Shown here: positions 38,101 to 51,548 of the stretch, piece after piece
How the letters are laid out: every line of letters starts with the position of its first letter
Position numbering within the stretch: position 1 is the stretch's first letter
Assembly (NCBI GenBank): GCA_002007465.1
Contig: LNAC01000753.1
Span: 245,072-309,071 of the forward strand
DNA from: Ailurus styani
Taxonomy: Eukaryota > Chordata > Mammalia > Carnivora > Ailuridae
Length of the DNA: 64,000 nucleotides
Direction: 5' to 3'
Made by a program: the position numbers and the translations under genes
Notes under the pieces: model-generated
What the model was told of the DNA's origin: nothing
What the model saw: only the letters and a program-made list of their open reading frames with translations
The model's database searches: none

Positions 38101-38152
38101 AGGTAGGAAGGGAGGAGGGAGGGAGGGAGGGAGGGAGGGAGGGAGGAAGAAG
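38101..38152. repeat. (GGGA)n-rich simple repeat
   Basis: About eight GGGA units flanked by GGAA-type units. Purine-only on the plus strand. Confidence 0.95.
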
Positions 38153-41100
38153 TTTAAACAGGTAAAAAAGAAAAAAATCAATTCTTACAATTCTGAAACT
38201 TTCTCTGAAGTAAGCATGGTATTAAAAAAGAATCCAAAAGTAGAATTCCAGATGAGTGAGAAATAAAAGGTCATTTTTAAAAGGAGGCTTGAACAACAAA
38301 AATGATAATGCTACATTTCATAATAGGGGAAATTCAGCCAAAGCGGCACTCGGAAACAAATGTAACAGACATAAAGTAAACATTCAGTTCTGATGGGGGG
38401 GGGAGGGTGGAGAGGAGGAAAGCAGAAGGAAGAAAATATAAAATAACAAAGGCTGACATCAATATGCTAGAAAACAGATAAATCTTAGAATGTATGTGTA
38501 ATCCCAGCCCTTGGTTCCTAAGGATTAAAGCAAGAAATGGTAAAAGACAAAGAAGAAGAGAAAGGAAAAAAACCCAGAGAGACAAACCCCTGGCATTTCT
38601 AAACAGAAAAGAGATTTAAGTGCATATGCACACAGCACACGCCAATAAATTTGAAAACCGAGTGAAACTTATGATCTTCTGGGAAGATATAAATTATCAA
38701 AATTAATTCAAATACAACATAGACAAACCTACCATATGTCAACATCCATGAGAGAATTTTTTAAAGTCATCAAAGAGCTGCTTTGACTACAACAAAAACG
38801 GCTCTAGGTTCAAATGACTTTTATAGGTGAACTTCAGAAAACAATTCCTTTGCAAGTAAGTTTTTCTTAAGCACCTTCTTCTTTTTTTAAAGATGACTGT
38901 TCTAACATTCATCTTACAAAGTTAGCATAAACATGAAGCCAAAACCAGATGAAGGGAAGGGAGGATGGGAGGCAGGGAGAGAGGGAAACCACAGATCATT
39001 TCAATTAGGAATCTTAATCCAAAACCCAAAATAAAATAGTAGCCAAACTCAGCAATATATGGAATACATTCTGGTAGATTCTCAGAACCAAGCAATACAG
39101 TGACATTTAAAACAGGACTTCCTTTCAAATGAGTGGGCAAAAAAGGTTATTCAAAAATACTCACCCCAACACTGTTACCATTAAAACCGAAAATAAACAA
39201 TCCTTACTTCCCTCACCAGAGAACCAGCTAAATAAACACAAAATGGAATATATAAAGCCATTAAAAACAAAAGCTATATTTAAAACGTTTCCTATGGATC
39301 AATGAGTGGAAAAAAAAGGAGAATGCTAAACAGCAACTATAGTGACATATTTTTATATAATTACATGCATCTACCGGAGGATAATATAAAAGACAGATCA
39401 GGAAGGACATTCACAAGAATGCCAATGCTTATTCCTGACTACTGAGATTTTTAGATCAGGTGAAATTCCTTTTAACTCTTTGGTATGATTTCCTTTTTTT
39501 GGTGGGGGGACCGTGATATACAGCAAACATGTATCTGCTTTTTAAAAGCTACTGTCAAAGGAAAAAGAAACTTTAAGAAACCAGGTGTCCTTTGAGGAGG
39601 TCTGACACAAGCTGTCCTCTGCAACGTGGGACAGACCCTTCTGGGGGGCTCACTACTGTTTGGATGAAACAGGACAGACTTGCTGAAGACACAGCTTGCC
39701 AACCATGGGACGGGGTGTCGCCGCCGCCACCAGCAGCAGCCCTGTCATCCGTGTCTTACCCTGAGCTCCTCGGGGCTGGAACTGCTTACACCCCAGAAGA
39801 GACAAATCCTAGCACCCTCTGTCATTCAGGAGGCTGTGACAAAGTGTGTTGAGATGATGACACCGCTGTGCGGTGCTGGGCACCTACTTTACAAATGGGA
39901 TTCTAGAGTCAACGGGGCCAACGGAGTCATTTTTTAATAGGAGCCACCAAGTGAGATCCGGTTCTGCCCCCCGGGCAAGTGGGAGAGGGTGAGTGAGTGA
40001 TAGAGTGTGTCAGGAGCTGCACTGGGTGTTGATCTCCAGGGAACTCCAGAAGCCTTCCAGGAGATCGAGCTACTTGAAGACTATTCCCGGGGTCTCTATT
40101 CCCCTCTACAACCTCCCTTCCACCATCTAATATACCTGAGAGCGAATACGCCTGCTAACTTGGGTTGTCTTCATCTCCCACTGTGCCATGCAGGGGAGGG
40201 CAGGCTCTGGTCCCTTGAGGTCTAACTGCTCGTCATCACGTGGCAGCAGCAGGACACTTACTTTGCTACTCTTCTTTATTTACCCATCAGGAGTCCATGA
40301 TTCCTGATCTACACTTCTGAAATTTGAAACTCTTAAAAAACAACAACTCATATGCTATTTTGTGACCTGAGCCCACCTATATTCGTCTCGCAGTAAAACC
40401 GCCAAATTCATTTAGCAGTGACCCAAACTGAGGTCTATCAGCTTTATTCATCTCGCTTTGTGTGCATGTTCATTGTTTTCCTGCAAAAATATTAGCATTT
40501 AATTACAAGGTGTTGCCCCAGAATTAAGGATATTATGTAATAAATCTACCTAAGTAATATCTGGAATGAAAAAGAAAAAATCTGAATTCCTCAGGAGTTT
40601 AAGTGAGGGACTGGGGAGCAAAGTACGGACAGTCTCTATCTGCAAGAAGCTTACGAAATACCTGGGGTAAGAATGTGTGAGCTCTGAAATGAGGGAGCCC
40701 CTCCGGCACACAGCGGGGATGGGCTGCAGGGGATGTCGGCTGGGGGCAGGGAGCCCCTGGCATGGGCCCAGTCAGAGGCGGCCCTTTGGAAGAAGCAAGG
40801 TGAGCTGTGTCTTGAAGATACACAGGGGGAGGAGGCAGGGCCAGGCCGGCAGGTGTGGGGGTTTGGGGGGATTATGCTGGCTGGAGTCTTCTGTTATTTC
40901 TCGCATGGGAAGGAGCAGGTAGGAGTGGCGCCTGGGGAGGCGGGTCCAGGAGATGCCCAAGTCACTGGAGGGAGGCGCTTGCAGCAGGTCTGAGGGGAGG
41001 AGCCAGGGACTGGGCCAAGAGTGTCAAGGAGAGGAAGCAGTTCATTTGAAAGGGAGGCTAGAGGAAGAGAAAGACACTCCAAGCCACGTGGGCCATTCAG

Positions 41101-41619
41101 CCCCATGGACCTGTACGTGTCAGACAACCAGAACCAGACAGGCAGGGCCCTGATTTCCTTCTAACTCAGAACAACATCCGGGGACTTCTCTAGTGTCAAA
41201 ACATAGCACTTGCATATGAGTATTAAGAGCAAGAACCAGGTTGGCCTTTGTACTTAATAGGAGAGAATATAAACAAGAATTATCAACCGTAAAAAGGTGT
41301 TGGTTTCAAGGGTCACAGTGTAGGTACTGGGGCAAATTCAACAATCACCATAAGGGAGAAAAATTCCATGGAGAACAAACCTATTAACACAGGCCATTTT
41401 GGTGATCAGAAATATCTCCATGCTTAGTAACACACGTTCAGGGACGGATGGCAAATGGTTTTAAATACCACATACAACGGTTTCAAAATCCCAAATGGGT
41501 AACTTCTATCCAGGCTTGTGCCTTGAGTTCTGGATTTTCACATATCTCCACTGCCCACTTGACCCTTCCATTTGGATCGAAGGTTCCCCCCTAGTCCTTG
41601 CAGCAAGGCTCCCCTACCC

Positions 41620-41800
41620 ACAGCTAACGTTCACGTAGCGCCTACTGTGTGCTGAGGAACTCACAAGTGTTAACGCATTCACCCTTCACCACGGCCCCAT
41701 GAGATGCCACCGCCATCATCCCAATTCACACCCGACAGAAGTGGCTCAAGGGGCACAGGGATGCACCAAGGGAATACCAGGTTTTGACCTTGGGTGGTCT
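41620..41800 (-). mobile_element. MIR fragment
   Basis: The sequence cgtagcgcctactgtgtgct, then gttaacgcattcacccttca and gccccatgagatgcca, is the complement of the MIR 3' half. The later cagaagtggctcaaggggca is the degraded core. Confidence 0.7.
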
Positions 41801-41989
41801 GGCGCCAGCACCCCCAGCACCCCTGCTTCTCCTCTCAGGAAAGGGCCTTCCTCAGGCTGCTTGGACAAGGACTCTGGCCTCATCCTTCACACTCTGCAGG
41901 CTACCGTTCAGCCTACTTCTTGGCTTTACCTTCAAAATGGATCCATAATCCAACCACTTCTCACCAGTTCCCCTGCCAACCCCCTGCTC

Positions 41990-42440
41990 CGAACCACCAT
42001 CAGGGTCACTTCCATGGGTTTCCCGGATTCCGTCTTTGCATCTCCCACTCACCCTCCCCCCATAAGTCTGGTCTTAATACAGCCATCTTTAAAAGAAGGA
42101 TCCCTTATACACCTAACTGAAATGAGCTTTCTCTGCTCTAAAACCTGCAGTGGCTCCCATCTGTCTCGAGGGAAAACCGAGGGTCCTTATACTAGGTCTC
42201 CAGGCTTCCCAGATGCCCTGACTCCTGCCACATCTCCAACTCCCTGCCCAGCCATGCCAGCTTCCCGGCCGCCCTGATGTGCCTGACACACTCCCTTCCT
42301 CAGGGAACTTTCCTTTGCCACGTCCTCTGAAGGGAACACCTTCCCCACTATCCAGATGGCGCTCCCTTGTCCCTCCCTCAGATCTTTGCCGAAATGCTTC
42401 CTGTCAGTGAGAACCTTCCCTAATGACCTATTTATTTCCC
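41990..42440 (+). mobile_element. L2 fragment
   Basis: The sequence aaaacctgcagtggctccca, then ccctgactcctgccacatct and ttccccactatccagatggc, follows the L2 3' region order. Diverged. Confidence 0.65.
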
Positions 42441-42454
42441 CCCATTCTACACAG

Positions 42455-43745
42455 ATATAATCAGTGTATAGCACAATGACTCAACTTAATATATATTGTG
42501 AAGTAATTACCACAGTAAATTTAGCTGACATCCGTCACCTCATATAGATACAGAGGAAGGAAAGAAGGAAGACATGTAGTTTTCCGTGTGATGACAACTC
42601 TTAGGACCTACTATCTTAGCACCTTTCAAACATAGCATACTCTGGTGCTGACTAAAGTTGCTATGCATATATTACATCCCTAATACTTATTTCTAACGGT
42701 GTTTTATCTTTTGATCATCTGCCTTCAATTCTCCCCTGATCCCCACCTCTGGTAATCACAAATCTGATCTCTTTTTCTGTCAATTTGTTCTTCGTCTTCC
42801 TTTCTACCTATACGTGAGATCAGATCATCTTTGCCTTTGTCTGACTTATATCACTTAGCATAATGCCCTCAAGGTCCATCCATGTTGTCAAAAATGACAG
42901 GATTTCCTTCTTTTTTCTGGCTGAGTACTATTCCAGTAAAAAATTCCACATTTTATCTGTTTATCCATCATTGTACACTTACGCTGCTCCAGATATTGGC
43001 TATTATTAGTAATGCTGCTATAAACATAGGGTGTAGCTATCTCTGAGATAGTGATTTCGTTTCCTTTGGATAAATACCCAGGAGGAGAATTATGGGATCA
43101 TAGGGTGGTTCTATTTTTAATTTTTTTTTTTTTAGATATTTATTTGAAAGAGAGAGGGAGAGGGAACGCGAGGGGGGAGGGGCAAAGGGAGGAGCAGACT
43201 GCCCACTGAGTAGGGAGCCCGATGTGGGACTCGATCCCAGGACCCTGGGATCATGACCTGAGCCGAAGGCAGACACTTAACTGACTGAGCCACCCAGGTG
43301 CTCCTCTATTTTTTATTTTTGAGGAACCTCCATACTGTCTTCTATAGTGGCTACATCAACTTACACTCCCACCAACAGTGCATGAGAGTTCCCTTTTCTC
43401 CAGATCCTGACCAACATTTCCTATTCCTTGTCTTTTCACGATAGCTATTCTAATAGGTATGAGATGGTACCTCATTGTGGTTTTGATCTGCATTTCCCTG
43501 CTGATTAGGAATGCTGAGCACCTTTTCATGCACTTGTTAGTCACTCATATATCTTCTTTGGAAAAATGTTTATTCAAATCCTTTGCCCATTTTTAATTAA
43601 ATTAGAAATTAAATTATATATATTAATTGTTAAACATTTTGCTATTAAGTTGTATGAGCTCTTTATATATTTTTGATATTAATGCCTTATCGGATATATG
43701 ATTTGCAAATATTTTCTCTCATTCTGTTGCTGCCTTTTCATTTTG
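42455..43745 (-). mobile_element. Antisense L1 3' half with nested SINE
   Basis: Antisense ORF2 C-terminus and 3' UTR are clear. Examples are caaggtccatccatgttgtc, ggctgagtactattccagta, tttggataaatacccaggag, aggaacctccatactgtctt, cacccaacagtgc-type and catttccctgctgattagga. It is split by a SINE at 43120-43304, and the two halves abut exactly around it. The reverse transcriptase frame is broken. Confidence 0.92.
43120..43304 (-). mobile_element. Can-SINE inserted in L1
   Basis: A T-rich start, agatatttatttgaaagaga, a GA/GGGG-rich tract, ggactcgatcccaggaccct and actgagccacccaggtgctc. Tctattttt(a/t)atttt flanks both sides (from 43110 and from 43305). It interrupts the L1 sequence between ctatttttaa and atttttgaggaacc. 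Confidence 0.95.
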
Positions 43746-43779
43746 CTGATTGTTTCTTTTAGTGTGCCCAAGCACTTAA

Positions 43780-44040
43780 TAGTGGATCTTTGACCTTAAC
43801 TATCACACTCTCTGACCCCACCCTTCTTTTATTTCTCTGTATTGCCTTAAACATGATCTTATACCATATAATTTAATCACTTATTTTACTATCTTCTACC
43901 CTTCCCCCTGCAATGTAAGCTCTAGAAGGCAGACATTTTTTTTTAAATCATTTTTGTTCATCGACGTTTCCCTAGTGACCAGAAAAATACCTGTCACACG
44001 CTAAGTCCTCGAATGCTTGTTAAATGAATGCCTGAATGCA
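43780..44040 (+). mobile_element. L2 3' end
   Basis: The sequence caatgtaagctctagaaggc, agacattt, then ccctagtgaccagaaaaata and tgcttgttaaatgaatgcct, is the characteristic L2 terminus. Confidence 0.75.
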
Positions 44041-44959
44041 AGCGTCAAAAGAAATTAACGCTGAATATAAAACTTCAAACCCGAGTGCAATTTTCCTATT
44101 GGGATATTTCCTTCTTTTAATAGACTTGAATTTCCAAAGACGTGGATTTTCTTTTTTTCTCATCACTGTCAGATGGAGGAAATCACACTTGATTTGGTAT
44201 AGTTAAGATGGGTGTTATTTTAAAAGTCTCTACTTCTAATTTTACAGCTTGGGATGGAGATATAGGTTCTCACAGACTCCACCGCTAACACCTAACACTT
44301 GAGGATATAGGTGCCACAAGGGGCAACACTGTTTCTCTCTAGCTCATCAGAAAAGTCACAAGTAATCTCTGATACTGTATTGTTTCAGAAAAAATAAAAC
44401 ATACAGCCCAAGGGACTGAGAAGGCTAAAACACAGTTTATTCTGTTTTGTCTATTTCCTAAAATACAGAAAACCCTCCCATTAAAAAAGAAAAAAGTTTT
44501 TAACAGTTGCGTGGTGACGGTGAAGCAACTCGTTCAAGTGGGCGGATGACAGATGAGGGTTTGTTCGGACCCAAAGATTCATCTCATTTACCAAGAACAT
44601 GCTGATGACCCCCATTTTTCTTGCTCTAATTTCTTTCTGAAATAGGTGGAATCACCGTTTCAGAGTTATTTCCTCAACCGTTCTTGGTCAACAGCTACGC
44701 TCTCCAATGTTGCGCTTGCGTGAGAAGCCCCACTTACCCCTCAGCACAACGGAGGCATTCATACAGAGAAGGGTGAACGTCCGCCCTCAATGGCACACGC
44801 ATATCGAGAGCAAAGCTTAACAGAATAACAATTCAGTGTTTGCTCAAAGCTGACTTCTCGCATACACAAGCTGCTCGTCACATAAAATAACAATGCAGTA
44901 ATATCTTGTAATTGTGTAGTTGTTTGCAGCTTATGAATTTCTTTCACAGATGTCCGAGC

Positions 44960-45075
44960 TTAATAGCAATGGGTAAGATGCAGAGTGCATGCATTATCGT
45001 GGTTTTGCAGATAAGAAACCCAGAGTTTACAGACATGAGTTCGACCTTAGTCTGGGAGTTAAGTGACAGAGCCAT
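44960..45075 (-). mobile_element. MIR-like fragment
   Basis: The sequence ttgcagataagaaacccaga, then gttaagtgacagagccatta, resembles the complement of the MIR core. Weak. Confidence 0.4.
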
Positions 45076-45799
45076 TAACTACTCAAGTCCACAGCTACGT
45101 CTACTTACTCTCATTTATGATTGACAATGCTGCTCAGGACAAAATTTATGAACTGTCAAGATTCAGATTGAGTTTGGATTCCAAATGGAACACTCGGGTT
45201 TTTTTCCTGCTTTCAGTGATAGTAGAGTTCCTTGGTATAGACCAATCTACCCACTAAAAGGAACTAGACATTTTGGATGAAGCACACCAAGAAATCTATT
45301 TGAAGGTATTGGAGAGTTTACGAGGCAGCTGGGTGTCACAGGGCCATGTTCCCAGAAAGAAGAGAGGCCCCCAGAGTAAGGCCAGCGTTCTCTGATCCTC
45401 TTCCCCTGAAGCAGTGTGAAGCCAAGAGACTGGATAAGCCATGCAGAAATGAGGGCTTTGGAGGTGGGGAGGCAAGCCAAGATTCTGCAGGTGGCATGGA
45501 GCTGTGGAGACCAGAACTGGAGTTCAGGTCTTGCCAAGGAAAAGGGGCTCTAACAAACTCCTGGACTTCCAGGTGGAATCCCAAAGGGCTACTTCCTAGT
45601 AGAAAAAGAGAACCAGAAATTCACCAGCACTCTATGAAAGGCTGAAACCCAGATTTACTCCGGCTCAATTCCAGACCTGACCCAGGTGATCTGACCTATT
45701 TTAACTGTCTGTCAGGAGCAAAACTAAATCCTCTTTGGAAGATGTAAACACTAGCTAGGGCCTTTAAATATCTCTCTATTTGTTCATACCCAACAAAAT

Positions 45800-47040
45800 A
45801 CAATAGCTAAAATTAAGAAATCAGTAGCTGGACTTAAAAGCAAAACACATATAGCGGAAGAAAGAATCAGTGAACCAGAAGGAAGGCCAACAGAATTTTA
45901 CCTAGATTAAAGCACAGGGGATAAAAAAGAACAAATAATATGGAAAAGAGCATAAGAGGGACACGGAATGTTTTGAAATCTCTAACAAAGATGTAATTAA
46001 GGCCCAGCGGGAGAGGGGAGAGACATGGGGCACAAGCAAAACTTACCAAAGACATGAAGCTACAGATTCAGGAAATCTACAAACCCAAACAGGTTCAGTA
46101 GAAAGGAAACGCTTAGGCACATTTCAGTGAAATTTCTGAAAACTAAAGACAGAGAAATATCTTTAAGGCAGCTAGGGAATAAGTTAAAATGTCTGGAAAA
46201 AAAAAAAGAGCTACAGTAAGATCGATGGTTGATATTTTACCAGACACAATGGAAGCCTGAAGACAACAGAAAGACGACACACATGTGCCCAAAGTACTGT
46301 CCACCTAGAATTCTAAATTCAGTGAAAATACTTTTCAAAACTAAAAGTGAAATAAAGGTGCTTTCAGACACATAAAAGGATAGCATTCATTGCCAGGAAA
46401 GTGGTACTAACAGAAGTTCTCAGACAGATGAAAAATGGCCCCGGTGGAAAAGTGAAAATTATAGGAAAGGAGGAAAAATGGAAACATAAATATGTGAATA
46501 AATTGAAAGGATATTTACTGCATAAAACAACAGAAGATGTCCTGTGGAGAGAATTAAACCATATGACAACAAAAAGCATCAAAGGGGAGAGGAAAGTTAA
46601 TGGGGTAAAGACCTATAAGTTCCGTGCATTGTTTGGGAAATAATAAAATTATTCATTTACATTAGATTCTCATAAGTAAAGAATGCAACAAGCTAATAGA
46701 GGGGGAAATACTTAAACCAAAAGAAGCAGAAAAGAGGAGGAAAAGGAACACAAAGCAGGTGGCAGGAATAGGACACCAACAGAGGGATGCTAGCATTAAA
46801 CCCAAATACATCAGAACTTCTACTAAATGTAAAAGGACTAAATACTCTAAATGAAAGACAAGACTGTCAGAGTGGATAAAAATCCAAAACCCAATTAGCT
46901 GCTACTTACAGAAGATACGCTTTAAATATAAGACCAAAAAAGGTCGGAAGTGAAAGCATGGGGAAAAAAAGACCAAAGAAAGATGGGGCAGCTCTACCAA
47001 TACCGAGCACGACAAAAGCGTTACTATTGATAAAGAGGGC
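45800..47040 (+). mobile_element. Ancient sense L1 (HAL1-like)
   Basis: Follows old L1/HAL1 ORF order. Phrases include aggcacatttcagtgaaatt, tctgaaaactaaagacagag, gacacaatggaagcctgaag, gtccacctagaattctaaat, tgaaataaaggtgctttcag, then ORF2-like agtggataaaaatccaaaac. Reading frames are broken. Confidence 0.8.
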
Positions 47041-50000
47041 ATTTCGTGATGATAAACAGGCCAGGCCGCCCAGAGGATAACAGCCTCTCATAACGGGTCT
47101 AAAACGCAAAGAACAGAACGCAACGAAGCACAACCTTGGGCTGGCTGGTTGACCTTCCTGGACTGCGCAATTGTCTGTGCATCTGCCAGCCTCTCCCACT
47201 GCACCGTGAACTCCTTGAGGACCCAGAGGACCTTCATGCTCATCACTGTAGTCCCAGGATATTAGTGGAAAGGGGACCAAAGAATAAAGAAACAAAATTA
47301 CATTACTCATTTAGGACCATGCCATCTCTATAACCCAGAGTCACAACCAGGGAAACTGAGGCACGTGTGTGCACAGCCACTCAGGGATTCAGCTTTCAAA
47401 ATGTTTGCTACTGATCTTTTAAGAGGAGACCTCCACCAGGCCCTTCAGAGCTGCTAACAGGCACAGACAATCTCCACTGTCCATGTCTTATACTGTCTCC
47501 CAGTCCAGAGCATTCTTTATTTTAGACGCCGATAAGGCCTCAAATAGTCAAAAAGGAGAACACACAAAGGAAAAGAAAAGAGTAGCCTGGTGTTGGAGTT
47601 GGTTTTATAAAAACAGTAAAAATAAAAACAAGCAAACAAACGCAAAGCAAAAGAAGCTGGTGAATGGTGGCAGGGCTGTGGTTAGAATTCTGCACGAAAA
47701 GGCGCAAGTCAGGCCCCAGGACAAGGTGGCAGGGAGCCTTGCTGCTGGCCCCCCTGACTGCCCCCTGCACCTCTCTGGCGGGAATAGACACGGGGCGCAC
47801 GCTTCCATCACATTCCTGTAGGGCACCTGAGACTGGAAGGAGAGAAACAAAAACCTTGCTTCTCCTCTGTTTCTCGGGACTCCATCAGCAGGGGGCCGGT
47901 GGAGAGAGCCAATGTGGCTCGGGTGTTTGGCTTTAAGTCACCAACTCTTGGTGCAGTTCAGGGGCATTGAGGCCTCAGGCCAGGACGCATGCCTGAAAAC
48001 CAGGAGCGGGAAAGACACCCGTGAAGAGTGATGGCAAAGCGGCCACGCTGGAGACGGAACTCTGGATGGGCGGTCAGGTGCCTGGCAGCCCGGTTCTTCC
48101 ACGGACCGCCGTGCTCGGCCGCAGGCGAGGGGCCCAGCTCCCAACACTCAGCTCGCCATCTGCCCCGCAGAGATGCCATCAACATCACAGCCTCCGAATT
48201 GTAATGTGCCAGGACTTCCAGGGGCTCAGGCTCTAGATACAGGTGGAGACTCAGTGGGGGCTGGGGTATCCCAAGTGCCTGCCAAGCCCTAAGCATGCTT
48301 CTGCTGGCAACGGGACAAAGGGGGAACAGCCCCAGCCCAGCATGCGGTCAGTGACTCTGCCTCCTGGGTGAGGCCCAGCACTTTCTGCAGGCAGGCTCTC
48401 CATTCACGGGCTTCTGGAGACTGGCGATGATGTCACCCGAAGAATAATCTCCCTCCCTGCTTCTCGGGAGTGCTAGCAGATTAAATATAATCAATGCACA
48501 CAAAAGGCTGAGCACCGGCCATGACTGATAAAATGCCCAATAAATATTCTGTTATTATTATCGAACAGGCTTTAAGGGCTCGCTGTTGTGCTAAGCCAGC
48601 CTCCCTGTGCCCCGCTGGCCACAAATGCCCACAAGGCCACTTGAACTTGGAGCATGGTAGGACCCTGCCCGGTGGGACGGAGGACGTGGAGCTGGGTCTG
48701 CAAAGCGCGTGGCCAGACATTCACGGGTCTGAGCCCCGCCGGGCTGCGGAGGGAGCAACTACCACATTGGGAGGTTGGTTGTGCGTGTTTATAAGACGTC
48801 ACTTTTATGAGAAAGATGAGAAATGAAAACAAAGCCCTGGGCCCCCCCCAGAGAGCCCCCACCTTTCGCACACACACTCACGAGGAGCCAGAGTCCCTTC
48901 GGAGATGCACTTCTCCCGTTTCCCTGGACCTTGTCTGCTCTCCCAAAAATCAAACACTGAGTCCCATGACGATTGCCTGCAGCCCAGCATCCCTCTAAGC
49001 GCCTAAGTTTATGTAGGAGACTTTTTCTTGGCTTCCCAGTGTTTACTCTTCCTGAGCAACAATGAGAAGTTTAGATTGTATCTTTCGCCACAACTCTTAA
49101 TCCTGATCTGCCACTTTTAAAACAAATGACATCAACGCTGACGTTCTAGCCAGGATCAACAGCACAGGCCATTGCTTAAATGCCTGCCCTCTTGTTGAAA
49201 TTTTGCAAAAAAATAAAAGAAAGGAAGGAAGAATGGCCTGCCTCAAGAGTCCTGACCTCTGCGTTTGGGCAGCATCACATTTAAAACACTGGTTCAAAAC
49301 ACAGCCCTTCGGTGATGATCCTGAACCAAACCAAACCTTACAACTCTAATTTATGGACTGAGTAAAAACAGTGTTTTCTTGATTTAGTGGCTGCCAGATG
49401 AATCCATTAGGCGGGCAGCTTGGACACACTTCTCTCTGAGAGAAGGGTCCTTTGTGGGATGTAGTCGAGACAGCCCTGTTCTCAGGAGCAGTGTTTCAGT
49501 TTTAGACTCAAAAAAGTTTCAAAACCCTTTGTTTTTAATTTAGTGATCAAAGGAAACGGCGGTGACACAGAGGGAAACTTTCTAATCGTTTCACTTTTGC
49601 AGCCTGAGCAAAACCTGTTCTTTTACCAAGAGGCTCTCATTTTTCAGCAACTTGAATAAATAAATGAAAAGGAATGGTGTTTGGCTGACAGGGAAAAGAA
49701 GAAAACAAGATAATAAGGTTTCTCCCCCTAAAGGTTTATTTGATTTTACTTCTCTAAACAATTTTAAAGCAAACCAGCTCCAGCTTTCCCCAGTAGACAG
49801 AATGATATTCTATAAACTTCTTGGGTCGCACTTGATTTCCGGACTTGACTTTCCCATCGGACGCATTGCCAAGCAAACGCAACAACAGCCACTCAAATGT
49901 AAACAAAAAGCAAACACCACAAAACCCTTCAGAGTGGAGTGTTGTAAAGGCTTTCTCGTACCCTTACTCCAAAAAGGCAACAGGAGTACTTTTCCACTCA

Positions 50001-50671
50001 CTTCTCATCACCCACGAACCAGTAAGCAGTCTACCATGTTGGACTGTATTCCAAGTGTTAGCCTTGGCTTTACGTTTACAACTGAAAATTTCAATGGTGG
50101 ACCAGAGCTTGGTCTTTGGGCCTCTCCTTATTTCTGTCTATGTTTGCTGCCTTGGAGATGAGTGGAGAGGATGTCCAATGCATGGTTTTAAACACCATCT
50201 GCATACAGACCATTCCCAAATTCACACTGCCACCAAGACCTTTCTCCTGAACACCAGACCCACATCCAATCACATACAGGGCATCTGGAACTTAACACGT
50301 CCTAATGTTGGCTCCAGGTGTGTCCCCCACACCGGCTCCACTCAGCCTCCCCCGTCTCACTTAAAGGCAACCGTCTCTTCCCTTGTTCTACCATAAAACT
50401 GGGGCTCTACCCCTCGTCCGATCCATCGGTGCGTCCTGCTGGCTCCCCCTTCAGCGTGTATGTATCTGGATCTGTCAATGCTGCTTTGCATTATCTTTTG
50501 CCAGGCCAGTAACAATAGCTTCCCAGAGGCAGGAGGGAGAAGAAGCAAATAGTCTGAAAAAGCACTTTTGAAATTCCCATCTTTTTTTTTTTTAATTTGC
50601 TTTTAGCTTATCTGAGATTTCAAGTAACATTAAATGAGGTAGAGAAGCATTTTTTTTTTTTTTGGATTGGA

Positions 50672-51548
50672 GAAACTGTACTTTCTTTCTTTTTCTTTTT
50701 GTTTTTTTTTTAGTATCTGATCTTGTTTGTCGCTCTTAGAAAATCTCATTTTTGACTGGACTCAGAGGTAGAAGCTCTCAGCGAGGACAGCCTGCCTCCG
50801 TCCCTTAGTGATCTGTTCCTGGCGTTTTTCTTTGGCCTCCTTCATTCTCCTGGCCAAAAGTTTAGCATAGTCTGCAGCCTCTTCCTGATTGTTCTTGGTG
50901 CGCTGTTTCTTCAAAGCAATACGCCGACGTCTGTGTTGGGGGACACGTGGAGTAACAAGACGCCGAATCTTGGGCGCTTCGGTTCTAGGTTTCTTACCTT
51001 CTTTGTTTAAGCGCTTTCTCACAACATACTGGCAGACATCATCTTCTTTAGAGAGACTGAAAAGTTTGCGGATTCTGTTGGCTCTTTTGGGCCCCAGGCG
51101 ACGAGGCACAGTAGTATCAGTGAGTCCAGGAATGTCCTTCTCCCCTTTTTCACGATGACCCAGTTGAGAACACCGAGACTGGCCTCCACAGTGTAACCCT
51201 GAACAGATTTGCGCCTTCTCTCTCCAGTCCTCCTTGGTCTGTGGCAGGAGGGCCCCTTACTCAGCAGCAGGCGGACATGGCCATGGGTCCAGACACCCTG
51301 CTTCATGGGGAAGCCTTGTTTGTCATTGCCATCACTGATTCGGACCATATAACCCTTCCATTCTTCTCCGAGAGCATCAGCAGCAACTCCTGTGGCCACG
51401 CGCTTCTCATAAAAGGTACGAAGTTTGCGTTCATCATCCACTTCAATGAGTTTCTGGCAGCCAGTAGCTGGGAAAGAGATGTTCAGCTTCATCCTGAAGC
51501 AGCCTACTGCCTCCGAGGTGCCACGAAAAAGAGTGAAAGTGTACTTTC
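50672..51548 (-). pseudogene. RPS6 processed pseudogene with target-site duplication
   Basis: An intronless copy of ribosomal protein S6 mRNA lies on the minus strand. It includes a 5' UTR fragment (from about 51534, starting in a pyrimidine-rich CTCTTTTT stretch) and an ATG at 51490-51492. About 95 codons follow in frame ([11 protein letters not shown]...). A one-base loss near 51138-51145 (in the K-K-G-E-K region) shifts the frame. The remainder is readable from P-R-R-L-G-P-K-R to about A-K-R. A net gain of about 4 bases near 50791-50800 shifts it again, and six bases are missing near the C terminus. The ancestral stop is TGA at 50746-50748, followed by an A-rich tail on the minus strand. 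Flanks GAAACTGTACTTTC (50672-50685) and GAAAGTGTACTTTC (51535-51548) match at 13 of 14, as expected of L1-mediated retrocopying. Not a functional S6 gene. Confidence 0.97.

Larger units (their letters stand above)
36900..39560 (+). mobile_element. Ancient sense L1/HAL1 remnants
   Basis: Recognisable L1-like phrases are ttaataaaggtataatccat (37530s), caaatactcttagaaataaa (37600s), tatgtcaacatccatgagag (38740s) and gccattaaaaacaaaag (39260s). They lie in the order expected for the plus strand. A MIR (37818-37990) and a GGGA tract interrupt it. The start is uncertain. Confidence 0.55.

Noticed and set aside
46401..46643. 80-codon open frame
   Set aside because: It falls within the HAL1/L1-like element at 45800-47040, is not conserved as a gene, and is most simply part of that remnant.
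50762..51492. Functional RPS6 gene
   Set aside because: Two frameshifts, several substitutions, no introns, an A-rich tail and target-site duplication show a processed pseudogene.
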